DNA of 26,046 nucleotides from contig CAJUNN010000008.1 of assembly GCA_910587955.1 (NCBI GenBank), positions 1 through 26,046 of the forward strand. The letters run 5' to 3'. The notes under the pieces are model-generated. The model was not told the DNA's origin and made no database searches. It was given only the letters and a program-made list of their open reading frames with translations. Position 1 is the stretch's first letter. Every line of letters starts with the position of its first letter. A program made the position numbers and the translations under genes. Source of the DNA: an uncultured Lachnospiraceae bacterium. GTDB lineage: Bacteria; Bacillota; Clostridia; Lachnospirales; Lachnospiraceae. Positions 6,704-14,084 of the stretch are shown piece by piece.

Positions 6704-7228
6704 ATGGACAGGAATGTAAACATTATTATCGGCCTGAAGGGAGATAAGATTGTCCTTATCAATGATATTCGTTTTAAGGGCAGAAAAAGGGAGGAATGGA
6801 AAGAAGTAGAAACGTATCTCAAAGAATATGTTGGAGAATTTTACGAAATTGCGGAAACATCAGAGAAAATATTTATTTCCAGAAGTTTTCCGGATGAGTA
6901 TGCCGGCTCTGAAAGCAGGATCGGCCTAAAAGGAGCCCTGGCAAAGGCCAAGGCCAATGCGGCGCAGGGGATTCCTGAGCTGGTTCAGATCGCTGTGAAC
7001 AGAAAATATTCTGAGAATATGAAAAAGAAGCACGAGAAAGACGCCAAGTATGGATGGTATCGTTATGATGTACGGTTTGCCTTGCCGGTTTATGATGATA
7101 AGAGCGGTGAGGTCTGCCGCTACAATATCTTTTTTGCCCGGATGCTGGTGCGTCATGATGCGGATGGTAAAAAATATCTTTATGATCTGCTGGCAATAAA
7201 AAAAGAAACGAGCAGCCCGCTTGAGTAA
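6704..7228 (+). CDS. Orphan protein resembling phage-associated BECR-fold (barnase/EndoU/ColicinE5/RelE-like) nuclease domains, 174 aa
   Basis: The gene is real by length and open frame, but its function is tentative. The start is the ATG at 6704, since an in-frame stop lies at 6689; its ribosome binding site is weak. Visible blocks: an N-terminal INDIRFKGRKREEWKEVETYL, then SFPDEYAGSESR, KAKANAAQGIPELVQIA, KYGWYRYDVRFALPVYD, and a C-terminal RYNIFFARMLVRHDADGKKYLYDLLAIKKE. The last two blocks remind me of the C-terminal nuclease domains (PBECR-type) attached to phage head-morphogenesis and large polyvalent proteins. I cannot verify the match or point to catalytic residues with certainty. Here the domain stands alone with no phage genes around it. 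The gene is visibly A+T-richer than its neighbours and lies exactly between two 69-bp repeats, which suggests transfer. It could also be an uncharacterised domain of unrelated function. Confidence 0.5.
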   Translation: MDRNVNIIIGLKGDKIVLINDIRFKGRKREEWKEVETYLKEYVGEFYEIAETSEKIFISRSFPDEYAGSESRIGLKGALAKAKANAAQGIPELVQIAVNRKYSENMKKKHEKDAKYGWYRYDVRFALPVYDDKSGEVCRYNIFFARMLVRHDADGKKYLYDLLAIKKETSSPLE

Positions 7229-7262
7229 AAACTGTACGGTGAAAACCCATTTCTTGTATAGA

Positions 7263-7291
7263 ATTATACCGGAAAGACGGCGGGGCGTCAA
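7263..7291 (-). promoter_or_regulatory. Strong promoter-like sequence directed leftward, antisense to the 174-aa gene
   Basis: Read on the minus strand: TTGACG (7291-7286), a spacer of exactly 17 bases, and a perfect TATAAT (7268-7263). Transcription would start near 7256 and run into the 3' end of the gene at 6704-7228. No minus-strand gene that it could serve is apparent. About 60 bases downstream the minus strand has a weak GC stem followed by a T-rich run near 7190-7205. Confidence 0.5.
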
Positions 7292-7306
7292 TAGAAAATA
7301 ACCATA

Positions 7307-7375
7307 TCTCTGCATCCAATCCGCGCAGTTCTGCGCAAATTACCCATGAAATGACAGGATAGAGGAAAGGGGGAA
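7307..7375 (+). repeat. 69-bp interspersed direct repeat, copy B
   Basis: Identical to copy A (6593-6661) at 68 of 69 positions and in the same orientation, 714 bases downstream. It retains the GCGCAG-TT-CTGCGC hairpin but lacks the left arm of the longer hairpin seen at copy A. It lies immediately before the prepilin peptidase gene, which may have lost or gained its leader here. Confidence 0.9.
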
Positions 7376-7408
7376 CTTACATCGTATTTTACAGATTTAT
7401 ATAAAGGT

Positions 7409-7885
7409 TTGGCGTCTGCGGAAACGCTGCGGCATTTCTGCCCGGTTCTTAGGCAGGGATTTTTGCTGGCATTACTTTTGGCGGCGACAGCGGCGGATAT
7501 CCGAAAGAAACGGATTCCCAACCGGCTGCTGCTGGCGGCGCTGGCAGGACGGGTCCTGCTGGGACTGCTGGAATTATCTTGCGGCATCCTGGGAACGGTC
7601 CCGGAACTGGTGGGAATCTGGCTTGACAGTATGCTCCTGACAGCAGCCTTTTTCCTTCTGTCCATGCTCTTTCGCAAAGCTTTGGGAATGGGGGATGTGA
7701 AGCTGATGGGAATTCTCGCTCTCTTTCTGGGAGCCGGGGAGGCATGCCGCTGCTTTTACCGGGGCCTTTTGACTGCGGCAGCCGTGTCGCTTACACTTCT
7801 GGCAGGGAAAAGGATTCGGATAGAGGAAGGGATTGCATTTGCTCCTTTTCTGCTGGCAGGCTATTTGCTGGGAGGATTTTTGTAA
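7409..7885 (+). CDS. A24-family prepilin peptidase, short form, 158 aa
   Basis: Membrane aspartic protease that cleaves type IV or Flp-type prepilin leaders. Both catalytic aspartates are visible: Asp30 in the TAADIRKKRIPN motif after the first membrane helix, and Asp96 in GMGDVKLMG. The N-terminal methyltransferase domain of PilD-type enzymes is absent, as in TadV/CpaA-like proteins, and the length is normal for that group. The start is uncertain: I use the TTG at 7409, preceded by AAAGG at very short distance. The frame is open further upstream into repeat copy B, but no ATG, GTG or TTG with good spacing is present there, so the 5' end may have been altered by the repeat. It is followed after 40 bases by the kinase gene. 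No pilin, CpaF, TadB or TadC gene is in the window. Confidence 0.87.
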   Translation: MASAETLRHFCPVLRQGFLLALLLAATAADIRKKRIPNRLLLAALAGRVLLGLLELSCGILGTVPELVGIWLDSMLLTAAFFLLSMLFRKALGMGDVKLMGILALFLGAGEACRCFYRGLLTAAAVSLTLLAGKRIRIEEGIAFAPFLLAGYLLGGFL

Positions 7886-7925
7886 AAGGAGAACCGGAAT
7901 AAAAAATTGGAATGGAGGTTTCAGG

Positions 7926-9656
7926 GTGCTGGAAACGGGAAGTGTTATTGACGGAAAATATAAAATTCTTTATCAGATTGGCCGGGGCGGCATGAGCCGG
8001 GTCTATCTGGCTATCAACGAGAAGGCGAACAAAACCTGGGCAGTGAAGGAAGTGCGCAGGGACGAAACAGTGGATGAGCAGATGGTGCGCAGGCGTCTCA
8101 TGGCGGAGACGGAGCTTCTGAAAAGGCTGCGCAATCCCCATCTTCCCCGGATCGTGGATGTAATTGACAAAGAGGGAAGTCTTCTGATTGTGATGGACTA
8201 TATTGAGGGAAACTCCCTGGAAAGCCTTTTGGCTGAGGAGGGGCCCCAGCCTCAGGAACGGGTGATTTCTTGGGGGAAGCAGCTTTGTGAAGTATTGGGG
8301 TATCTTCACCGGCAGAATCCGCCTGTGATTTATCGGGATATGAAGCCCTCCAACGTTATGCTGCAATCGGACGGGACGGTGATGCTGATTGATTTCGGGA
8401 CGGCCAGGGAGCAGAGGGAACAGAAAACGGGGGATGATACGGTCTGCCTGGGGACACCCGGCTACGCGGCCCCGGAACAGTGGGGCGGACGGGGGCAGAC
8501 GGACGCCAGAACGGATATTTACTGTCTGGGAGCTGCTCTTTATCATTTGGCGGCAGGGCAGAATCTTCTGGAGCTTCCTTGCGACGCAGACGAAGTCTCA
8601 GAAGGGGAGTTGGGGCTGTCTCCCGGGTTTAAGGCCATTCTTCTGAAATGTACCCGGAAAGATCCGAAAGAGCGCTACCAGAGCTGCGAGGAACTTCTGT
8701 ATGCCCTGGAGCATTACGAAGAGATGGACAGCCGGTACAGGAGAAAGCAGAAACGCCGGGCAGGCATGTTTTTTCTGGTTTTTCTTCTGGCTCTTATCTT
8801 CGGCTTTTCCGGTTCGGCGGCCTATGCAAAAGAACAGAGGCTGGCCGCGGATACCTGGCAGGCATGGATGGAGCGGGCCATGTCGGAGACGGAGCGGGAG
8901 GCGCAGATTGCTTCCTACGGGCAGGCGATCCGCCTGGAACCCGGGAAGGCAGACGGTTATCTGGAACTTTTGGAACGGGTATTTCTGGCAGTGAGGGAAG
9001 ATGGGAGTGTCTGCTTTTCCAAAGAGGATGAGCAATACCTGCGGAGACTTTTCCGGACGGAAACCTTTGGCGGAAAGACCAGGGAACGGGTATTGAAGGA
9101 GAACCCGGAGGAGTATGACCGGCTTTCCTACCGCCTGGGGCTGGCTTATTACTATGATTATGAGGGAGAAGGAGCGAAACCCTACGCACTGAAATGGCTT
9201 TTGACGGCTGCGGAATCTGAGACGCTTCCGGCAGAGTGCCGGGAACGGGCCAGACGGCTGGGAGCCATTGCCGGGTACTATGCGAGACTGGGACTCATGG
9301 ATAAGGCCGGAGATATCCAAATCTCTTATCTCGATTACTGGAGGGATCTGAAAGGGCTGACAGAGGGAAATGTGGCGGCGCTTGATAATCCGGTAACGGC
9401 TCTGCGCATTTACCGGGAGCTGGCCGGCCAGGCGGCAGGCCGGTGGACAGAGTTTCAGAAAGCCGGGGTTTTGCAGGAGGAAATAGAAGAAAAGCTTCGG
9501 GAAATCCAGATTCATCTGGAGCAGGATTTTACGGAAGGAGACTGGAAGCAGCCGGGGCTTTGGCAGATGCGTCTGGAAGTAGAGGGGCTTTTACAGGAAG
9601 CCATCCGGCAGACAGAAGCAGTCTATGAATGTGAAGAATTGGGGAAAGAGGTGTAA
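7926..9656 (+). CDS. Membrane serine/threonine protein kinase (PknB-like) with extracellular helical domain, 576 aa
   Basis: I chose the GTG at 7926, which has a GGAGG site 7 bases upstream; the protein then begins LETGSVIDGKYKIL as in many clostridial kinases. Kinase motifs: glycine-rich loop GRGGMS (19-24), Lys41 in AVKE, Glu61 in the C-helix region, catalytic loop YRDMKPSN (136-143), DFG (156-158) and GTPGYAAPEQ. The usual HRD is YRD; the catalytic Asp138, Lys140 and Asn143 are kept, so activity is expected. A basic stretch (RRKQKRR) precedes one membrane segment at about 280-300. The remaining 275 residues are mostly charged and helix-rich, with a TPR-like passage (SYGQAIRLEPGKADGYLELL), and lie outside the cell. 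No PASTA repeats are present, so this is not the usual cell-wall-sensing PrkC. It is followed 3 bases later by the surface-protein gene, so the two are surely co-expressed. Confidence 0.92.
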   Translation: MLETGSVIDGKYKILYQIGRGGMSRVYLAINEKANKTWAVKEVRRDETVDEQMVRRRLMAETELLKRLRNPHLPRIVDVIDKEGSLLIVMDYIEGNSLESLLAEEGPQPQERVISWGKQLCEVLGYLHRQNPPVIYRDMKPSNVMLQSDGTVMLIDFGTAREQREQKTGDDTVCLGTPGYAAPEQWGGRGQTDARTDIYCLGAALYHLAAGQNLLELPCDADEVSEGELGLSPGFKAILLKCTRKDPKERYQSCEELLYALEHYEEMDSRYRRKQKRRAGMFFLVFLLALIFGFSGSAAYAKEQRLAADTWQAWMERAMSETEREAQIASYGQAIRLEPGKADGYLELLERVFLAVREDGSVCFSKEDEQYLRRLFRTETFGGKTRERVLKENPEEYDRLSYRLGLAYYYDYEGEGAKPYALKWLLTAAESETLPAECRERARRLGAIAGYYARLGLMDKAGDIQISYLDYWRDLKGLTEGNVAALDNPVTALRIYRELAGQAAGRWTEFQKAGVLQEEIEEKLREIQIHLEQDFTEGDWKQPGLWQMRLEVEGLLQEAIRQTEAVYECEELGKEV

Positions 9657-9659
9657 TAG

Positions 9660-12600
9660 ATGAGACAGGCAGAACGCATGATAGAAGTTTATCATGGGAC
9701 AGCCCTGGTGTGTGCCGGATTGGCCCTGGCGTTTCTAATCCTGGCGGCAGTGATGTTTTTTGTTTTCCGGATTCCAAGAACTGTGGCTTTTTTAAGCGGG
9801 AGAACGGCCAGGCGTTCCATCCGGCGGATGCGCCGGGAAATGGAAGGGAAACCGGAGACAGGGGGAGATCCAAGGAAAAAGAAACAAATAGCAGCAGAAG
9901 GGAAGGGGGATGCGACGACTGTGTTTTTAAAGGAGAGGAAAAGCAGAAACCATGTTTGTGGAGCCGTAGGAATTCTGTTGGGATTCTGGACGCTCTGGGG
10001 TGGGGAGCTTCTGGGAGCAGAGATGCAGAAGACTCAGATGCCGGAAGCTGAAGTACAGGAAATGGAAGCGCAGGAACCGGAGGAGATTGGTCCGCCGGAA
10101 AACACAAAGCCGGAGGATCACACTCCGCCGGAAATAGAGATAATCTGGAGGAATGAAGAAGGGAACCTGATAGAAGAATTTTATCTTTCCTCCCGGGAAC
10201 TGGCTGGAGAGCTTGTGATCCGGGAAGAATATCTGGACCGGGAGAACACGATCTTTCATCTGAAGGCCTCCGGCGCAGCGGGACAGAAGCTGCCCTGCCG
10301 GGAAGCAGAGCTGGTAGACGGGAAAAGCTGGAGACAGCTGTGGGAAATGCTTCAAGAAGATACAGAGGGAGATTCTTTGGAAATGGAGGAAGCCGAAGGG
10401 ATTTACCGGATGCGCCTGCGCTTGACGGCGGAGGCGGAGTATGAATTTTCCGCAGAAATTGTGGACGAAACGGGAAACCGGGCCGAAAGCCCGGAGGGTT
10501 CTGTACAGCTTGGAGCCTTCTGCCTGGACCGGACACCTCCTGAGATCCGCGGGGGAGAGGGAGCAGATGGACGGCCCGGTGGTGATATTACCTGGAGCGC
10601 CGAACAGCAGACCTTTTTTAAAAAGCGGATTCACGGCTTGACCTTCGGATATTTTTGCCGGCCCGTCATGACTGTGAAAATCGGAGCATGGGATCCGGTC
10701 AGCGGGATTGCCTCCATTACTTATGAATGGGAGGGAAAGATAGGTGAAGAGACGGACGGAGCTGCTGCTTTGGCGCATACGGCCGATTGGGAGAACGGCC
10801 TTTTGGAAGACGCAGAGGGGGGAAAGGCCTATGCGGTTCTGGAACTTTCGGAGTCATTTCAGGGGGTGGTGCGGGCCACAGCCCGGGACCGGGCCGGCAA
10901 CGAAATGGGGTCCTGGTCGGAGACGGTAGGTCTTCTGGGAGAGTCGGAAGCCATGCACCGGAAAAGCAGCGGGCTTTCGGTGGAAATCCTGGAAGGAGAG
11001 GGGAAAAAAGAGGGCTTCTACCGGGGAGATGTGAAGCTTCAGGTTTGTATGAAAGATACCTTCTCCGGTATTCGGACGGTTCAGCTTCAGGCCGGGGACC
11101 GAGAGGAGCTGCTTTGCTTTGAGGAGGAAGAGGAGCTTGTGACAGAGGAAAGCTATCTGTGGCTTTTGAAAGCGTCGGAACACAGCGGAAATAATCTGCC
11201 TCTTGGCGCTGTTCTTACGGATTTCGCCGGGCATACCACGGAACCGGTTTCCCTTCCGGTTATCCATATGGACACTGCCGCGCCTCAGGTATCCCTAGCC
11301 TGGTCCCATGAGGAGGCAAAAAACGAGATCTATTACAACCAAGATCGTACGGCACGCATTACGGTGCGGGAGCGCAATTTTGATCCGGAGGATGTGCAGC
11401 TGGAGCTGGCCGGAATGGAAGAGCCGGAACTTGCCTGGTCCCATGAGCCTGGAAAGGACTGCAGCAGTTCCTCGGATCCCCGAAATCCGGGCCACGGGGA
11501 TGACTGCGGCTGGAGTACAGAACTGGTTTTTGATAAGGACGGAACGTATGAATTTGGCTTTTCCTGCCGGGATGCAGCGGGAAATGAGGGAAGCCTGGGG
11601 AGAAAGGAAAGCTTTGTGATTGATAAGACGCCTCCGCTTCTTGCAGTGAAGTGGAACGAAGCGGAGGCCAGGAACGGGAAATACTATGACCGGGAGCGGA
11701 AGGCCTCCGTTGTAATCACAGAGGCCAATTTCCGGCCGGAGGATGTCCGGGTGGCAAGAAAGGATTCGGAGAAAGCCGGGGGAAAGCCGCTCCCCGAAGC
11801 GGTAGAGTTCCGCTCTTTTGGTGATGAATGGCAAGCAGAGCTGGTCTTTTCCGAGGATGGAACCTTTCAGCTTTTGGCAGAGTATACAGATTTGGCAGGG
11901 AATGCGGCAGTTCCCTATGAGTCAGAGGAATTTGTGGTGGATCGGACGCCGCCGGAGATCCGCTTTTTCGGAGTGGAGGACCATTCCGCCAACCGGGGAG
12001 CGGTGGCGCCAGGTTTCCGCGTTCGGGATGTGAATTGTGACACTGCTTCCTGCAGCCAGGAGTGGACCGGGATCGGCGGCAGGGGACAGATTCCGGGCTG
12101 CGGGAAGACAGAGGAGCAAGATGGCCTCCTTGTGCGCTGGAAAGAGCTGGAATTTCTTCCGGAAAATGACGATCTCTACCGGATACGGGCAAAAGCCGTG
12201 GATTTGGCGGGAAACCGGACGGAAGAGGAATTTTTCTTTTCCGTAAACCGGTTCGGCTCCGTATACGTGCTGGAAAAGGAGACAGACGCCCTGGCGGGGC
12301 TTAAAGGAGCCGGTTATACATCCGAGAGCCCGGAGCTGGTAATCGAGGAATACAATGTGGATTTTCTGAAGGAAAAGCGGGTTTTGTGCAGCCGGGACGG
12401 GGAGACGGCTTATCTCAAAGAAGGACGGGATTATACGGTGGAGCAGTCGGGGACAGCGGATTCCTGGAAGCGTTACCGCTACCGCATTTCCGGCGGGAAT
12501 TTTAAGAGAGAGGGAACTTACTTGGTGGTGCTGTATTCGGAGGATGAGGCTTCCAACAGTTCCAGCAGTACAAGGGAGGAAAAGCGCCTGGAATTTGTGG

Positions 12601-13016
12601 TGGATAAGACCGGGCCGGACATTGTGATCGCAAATGTGGAGGAACAGGGGCAGTACCGGGGCAAAAGCCGCAGAGTTCATATTGATATGCAGGATATTAG
12701 CGGTCTGCAAAAGGCAAAGCTTTACCGGAACGGAAGCTGCGCGGCCGTATGGGAACGGGAAGAACTTTTGGAAAAACAGGGACTTTTGACGTATACGGTC
12801 CCGGAGGAGAACCGCTGGCAGACTCTGCAGGTCCGTGCCTGGGACGGAGCGGGAAATGAGAGCGTTACGAAGAAACTGCACGTGTATGTGACGGACAGCC
12901 GGATGCTGCAGTTTTGGGAAGATATGCGGCTGTATGGAGCAATCGGACTTTTCCTCCTCTGCGGGGGAGCGGCCGGAACTGGTTTTGTCAGGCGCAGGAA
13001 GAAAACCAAAGCTTGA
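9660..13016 (+). CDS. Large membrane-anchored surface protein with Ig-like repeats, 1118 aa
   Basis: ATG 9660 follows the kinase stop by 3 bases, with GAGGTG as ribosome binding site. An N-terminal membrane segment (about 14-36) is followed by a basic, presumably cytoplasmic loop (RRSIRRMRRE at 51-60). A second membrane segment lies at about 98-118. Then comes an acidic stalk rich in Glu and Pro, and a very long extracellular part. Domain junctions of the type D-x-T-x-P recur at about residues 153 (DHTPPEIEI), 290 (DRTPPEIR), 538 (DTAAPQVSL), 655 (DKTPPLLAV), 761 (DRTPPEIRF) and 982 (DKTGPDIVI). Each is preceded by an AxDxAGN-like strand, the signature of bacterial Ig-like repeats. A final membrane helix (1091-1110) ends in RRRKK. 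No LPXTG motif, enzyme domain or signal-peptidase site was recognised. Partnership with the upstream kinase is inferred from gene coupling. Confidence 0.85.
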   Translation: MRQAERMIEVYHGTALVCAGLALAFLILAAVMFFVFRIPRTVAFLSGRTARRSIRRMRREMEGKPETGGDPRKKKQIAAEGKGDATTVFLKERKSRNHVCGAVGILLGFWTLWGGELLGAEMQKTQMPEAEVQEMEAQEPEEIGPPENTKPEDHTPPEIEIIWRNEEGNLIEEFYLSSRELAGELVIREEYLDRENTIFHLKASGAAGQKLPCREAELVDGKSWRQLWEMLQEDTEGDSLEMEEAEGIYRMRLRLTAEAEYEFSAEIVDETGNRAESPEGSVQLGAFCLDRTPPEIRGGEGADGRPGGDITWSAEQQTFFKKRIHGLTFGYFCRPVMTVKIGAWDPVSGIASITYEWEGKIGEETDGAAALAHTADWENGLLEDAEGGKAYAVLELSESFQGVVRATARDRAGNEMGSWSETVGLLGESEAMHRKSSGLSVEILEGEGKKEGFYRGDVKLQVCMKDTFSGIRTVQLQAGDREELLCFEEEEELVTEESYLWLLKASEHSGNNLPLGAVLTDFAGHTTEPVSLPVIHMDTAAPQVSLAWSHEEAKNEIYYNQDRTARITVRERNFDPEDVQLELAGMEEPELAWSHEPGKDCSSSSDPRNPGHGDDCGWSTELVFDKDGTYEFGFSCRDAAGNEGSLGRKESFVIDKTPPLLAVKWNEAEARNGKYYDRERKASVVITEANFRPEDVRVARKDSEKAGGKPLPEAVEFRSFGDEWQAELVFSEDGTFQLLAEYTDLAGNAAVPYESEEFVVDRTPPEIRFFGVEDHSANRGAVAPGFRVRDVNCDTASCSQEWTGIGGRGQIPGCGKTEEQDGLLVRWKELEFLPENDDLYRIRAKAVDLAGNRTEEEFFFSVNRFGSVYVLEKETDALAGLKGAGYTSESPELVIEEYNVDFLKEKRVLCSRDGETAYLKEGRDYTVEQSGTADSWKRYRYRISGGNFKREGTYLVVLYSEDEASNSSSSTREEKRLEFVVDKTGPDIVIANVEEQGQYRGKSRRVHIDMQDISGLQKAKLYRNGSCAAVWEREELLEKQGLLTYTVPEENRWQTLQVRAWDGAGNESVTKKLHVYVTDSRMLQFWEDMRLYGAIGLFLLCGGAAGTGFVRRRKKTKA

Positions 13017-13041
13017 GTAAGGGCGGAAGAAATGGTAAAAT
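13013..13041 (+). promoter_or_regulatory. Candidate promoter for the metallo-beta-lactamase lipoprotein gene
   Basis: TTGAGT (13013-13018, overlapping the stop codon of the surface-protein gene), a 17-base spacer, and TAAAAT (13036-13041). It would allow expression separate from the kinase operon. Confidence 0.5.
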
Positions 13042-13085
13042 AGGCGGAGAAATCCAGCAGAAGAAGACGGAGAGGAGAATGCAGG

Positions 13086-13946
13086 ATGAAAAAAGATTGG
13101 AAAAGATGGGGAAGCCTGGTTTTTCTTTGTACGCTGCTTTTCTTCTGCGGCTGCCAAGGGAAAGAATCCGGGGAAGGTTTTTTGGAAGAACAGAACGCTC
13201 CGGGTCTTACGGTTACTTTTTTCAATGTGGGAAAAGGAGATGCCATTCTGATTGAGGCGGAAGAGGAACGGATGCTGATAGATTCCGGCTATGACGATAC
13301 CTCCGGGGAAATCCTTGGTTATTTGGAGGAGCAGGGTATCCGGCGTCTGGACTATCTGGTGATCACCCATTTCGACAAGGACCATGTAGGAGGAGCCGAC
13401 CATGTGCTGGAGGCCGTGGAGGTGGGAGAGATCCTGCAGCCGGACTACGTATCTGAGAGTGGCCAGTATCTGGAATACCGGGAGGCTTTGGAGCAGGCGG
13501 GAAAAGAGCCTGTTCTGGTAACAGAAACCTGGACTTTATCTCTGGGAAATGCAGAACTTGTAGTTTATCCGCCTCAGCAGGAGGAGTATAAGGAAGAGGA
13601 CAATGATTTCTCCCTTGTGATCAGCATGGCATATGGAGAGCGGCGCTTTCTCTTTGCAGGAGACAGCGAGCGGGAGCGGCTCAAAGAGCTTCTGTCCCAA
13701 TCGGAATTTGAGCTGGCTCACGATTTGCTGAAAGTTCCCCACCACGGACGGGAGGAAAAAAATTCCCGGGAGTTTCTGGAAGCCGTGTGTCCGGAATTTG
13801 CCGTTATTACCTGTTCGGAGGACAAACCTGCAGAGCCGGAGATTCTGAAGATTTTGGACGGCATGGGTACAAAGACTTACCAGACTTGGGAGGGAACGGT
13901 GATCTGCCAAAGCGACGGAACATTCCTTGAGATGCGCACCGAGTGA
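13086..13946 (+). CDS. Secreted ComEC/Rec2-type metallo-beta-lactamase-fold lipoprotein, 286 aa
   Basis: A stand-alone hydrolase domain of the type fused to the ComEC DNA-uptake channel, here exported on its own. The signal peptide ends in LLFFCGC, an imperfect lipobox with the candidate lipid Cys at residue 23. The metal site is intact: VTFFNVGKGDAILIE, IDSG (65-68), THFDKDHVGG with the HxDxDH pattern at 95-100, FAGD (190-193) and VPHH (217-220). The domain fills the whole mature protein and no membrane channel part is present. Such proteins are often annotated as competence-like hydrolases; nuclease activity is shown only for some relatives, so the substrate is unknown. ATG 13086 has a GGAG-type site upstream. 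It follows the surface-protein gene with its own candidate promoter. Confidence 0.88.
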   Translation: MKKDWKRWGSLVFLCTLLFFCGCQGKESGEGFLEEQNAPGLTVTFFNVGKGDAILIEAEEERMLIDSGYDDTSGEILGYLEEQGIRRLDYLVITHFDKDHVGGADHVLEAVEVGEILQPDYVSESGQYLEYREALEQAGKEPVLVTETWTLSLGNAELVVYPPQQEEYKEEDNDFSLVISMAYGERRFLFAGDSERERLKELLSQSEFELAHDLLKVPHHGREEKNSREFLEAVCPEFAVITCSEDKPAEPEILKILDGMGTKTYQTWEGTVICQSDGTFLEMRTE

Positions 13947-13953
13947 GAAGGGC

Positions 13954-13982
13954 TTGAAAAGTGCGGAAGATGCGGTTACAAT
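13954..13982 (+). promoter_or_regulatory. Promoter for the unknown lipoprotein and EamA transporter genes
   Basis: TTGAAA (13954-13959), exactly 17 bases, and TACAAT (13977-13982): five of six matches in each box. It lies in the 138-base gap after the hydrolase gene. Confidence 0.65.
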
Positions 13983-14084
13983 AGGAAGCGCCGGGGCGCT
14001 GAAAATGACGGATGCCTGGGAAATGACGGCACCCCGGCAGGAAAGCTGATTTCCTGAAAAGAGAAGACAAATGAGGAGACAACC

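Noticed and set aside
6593..7375. The two repeats as a CRISPR array or as IS ends
   Set aside because: There are only two copies, 714 bases apart, with a gene between. They are direct rather than inverted repeats, and no transposase or cas gene is present.
11922..13403. Long minus-strand open frame opposite the surface-protein and hydrolase genes
   Set aside because: It spans the end of one real gene, an intergenic promoter and the start of another, with no recognisable domain. The plus-strand genes explain the sequence.
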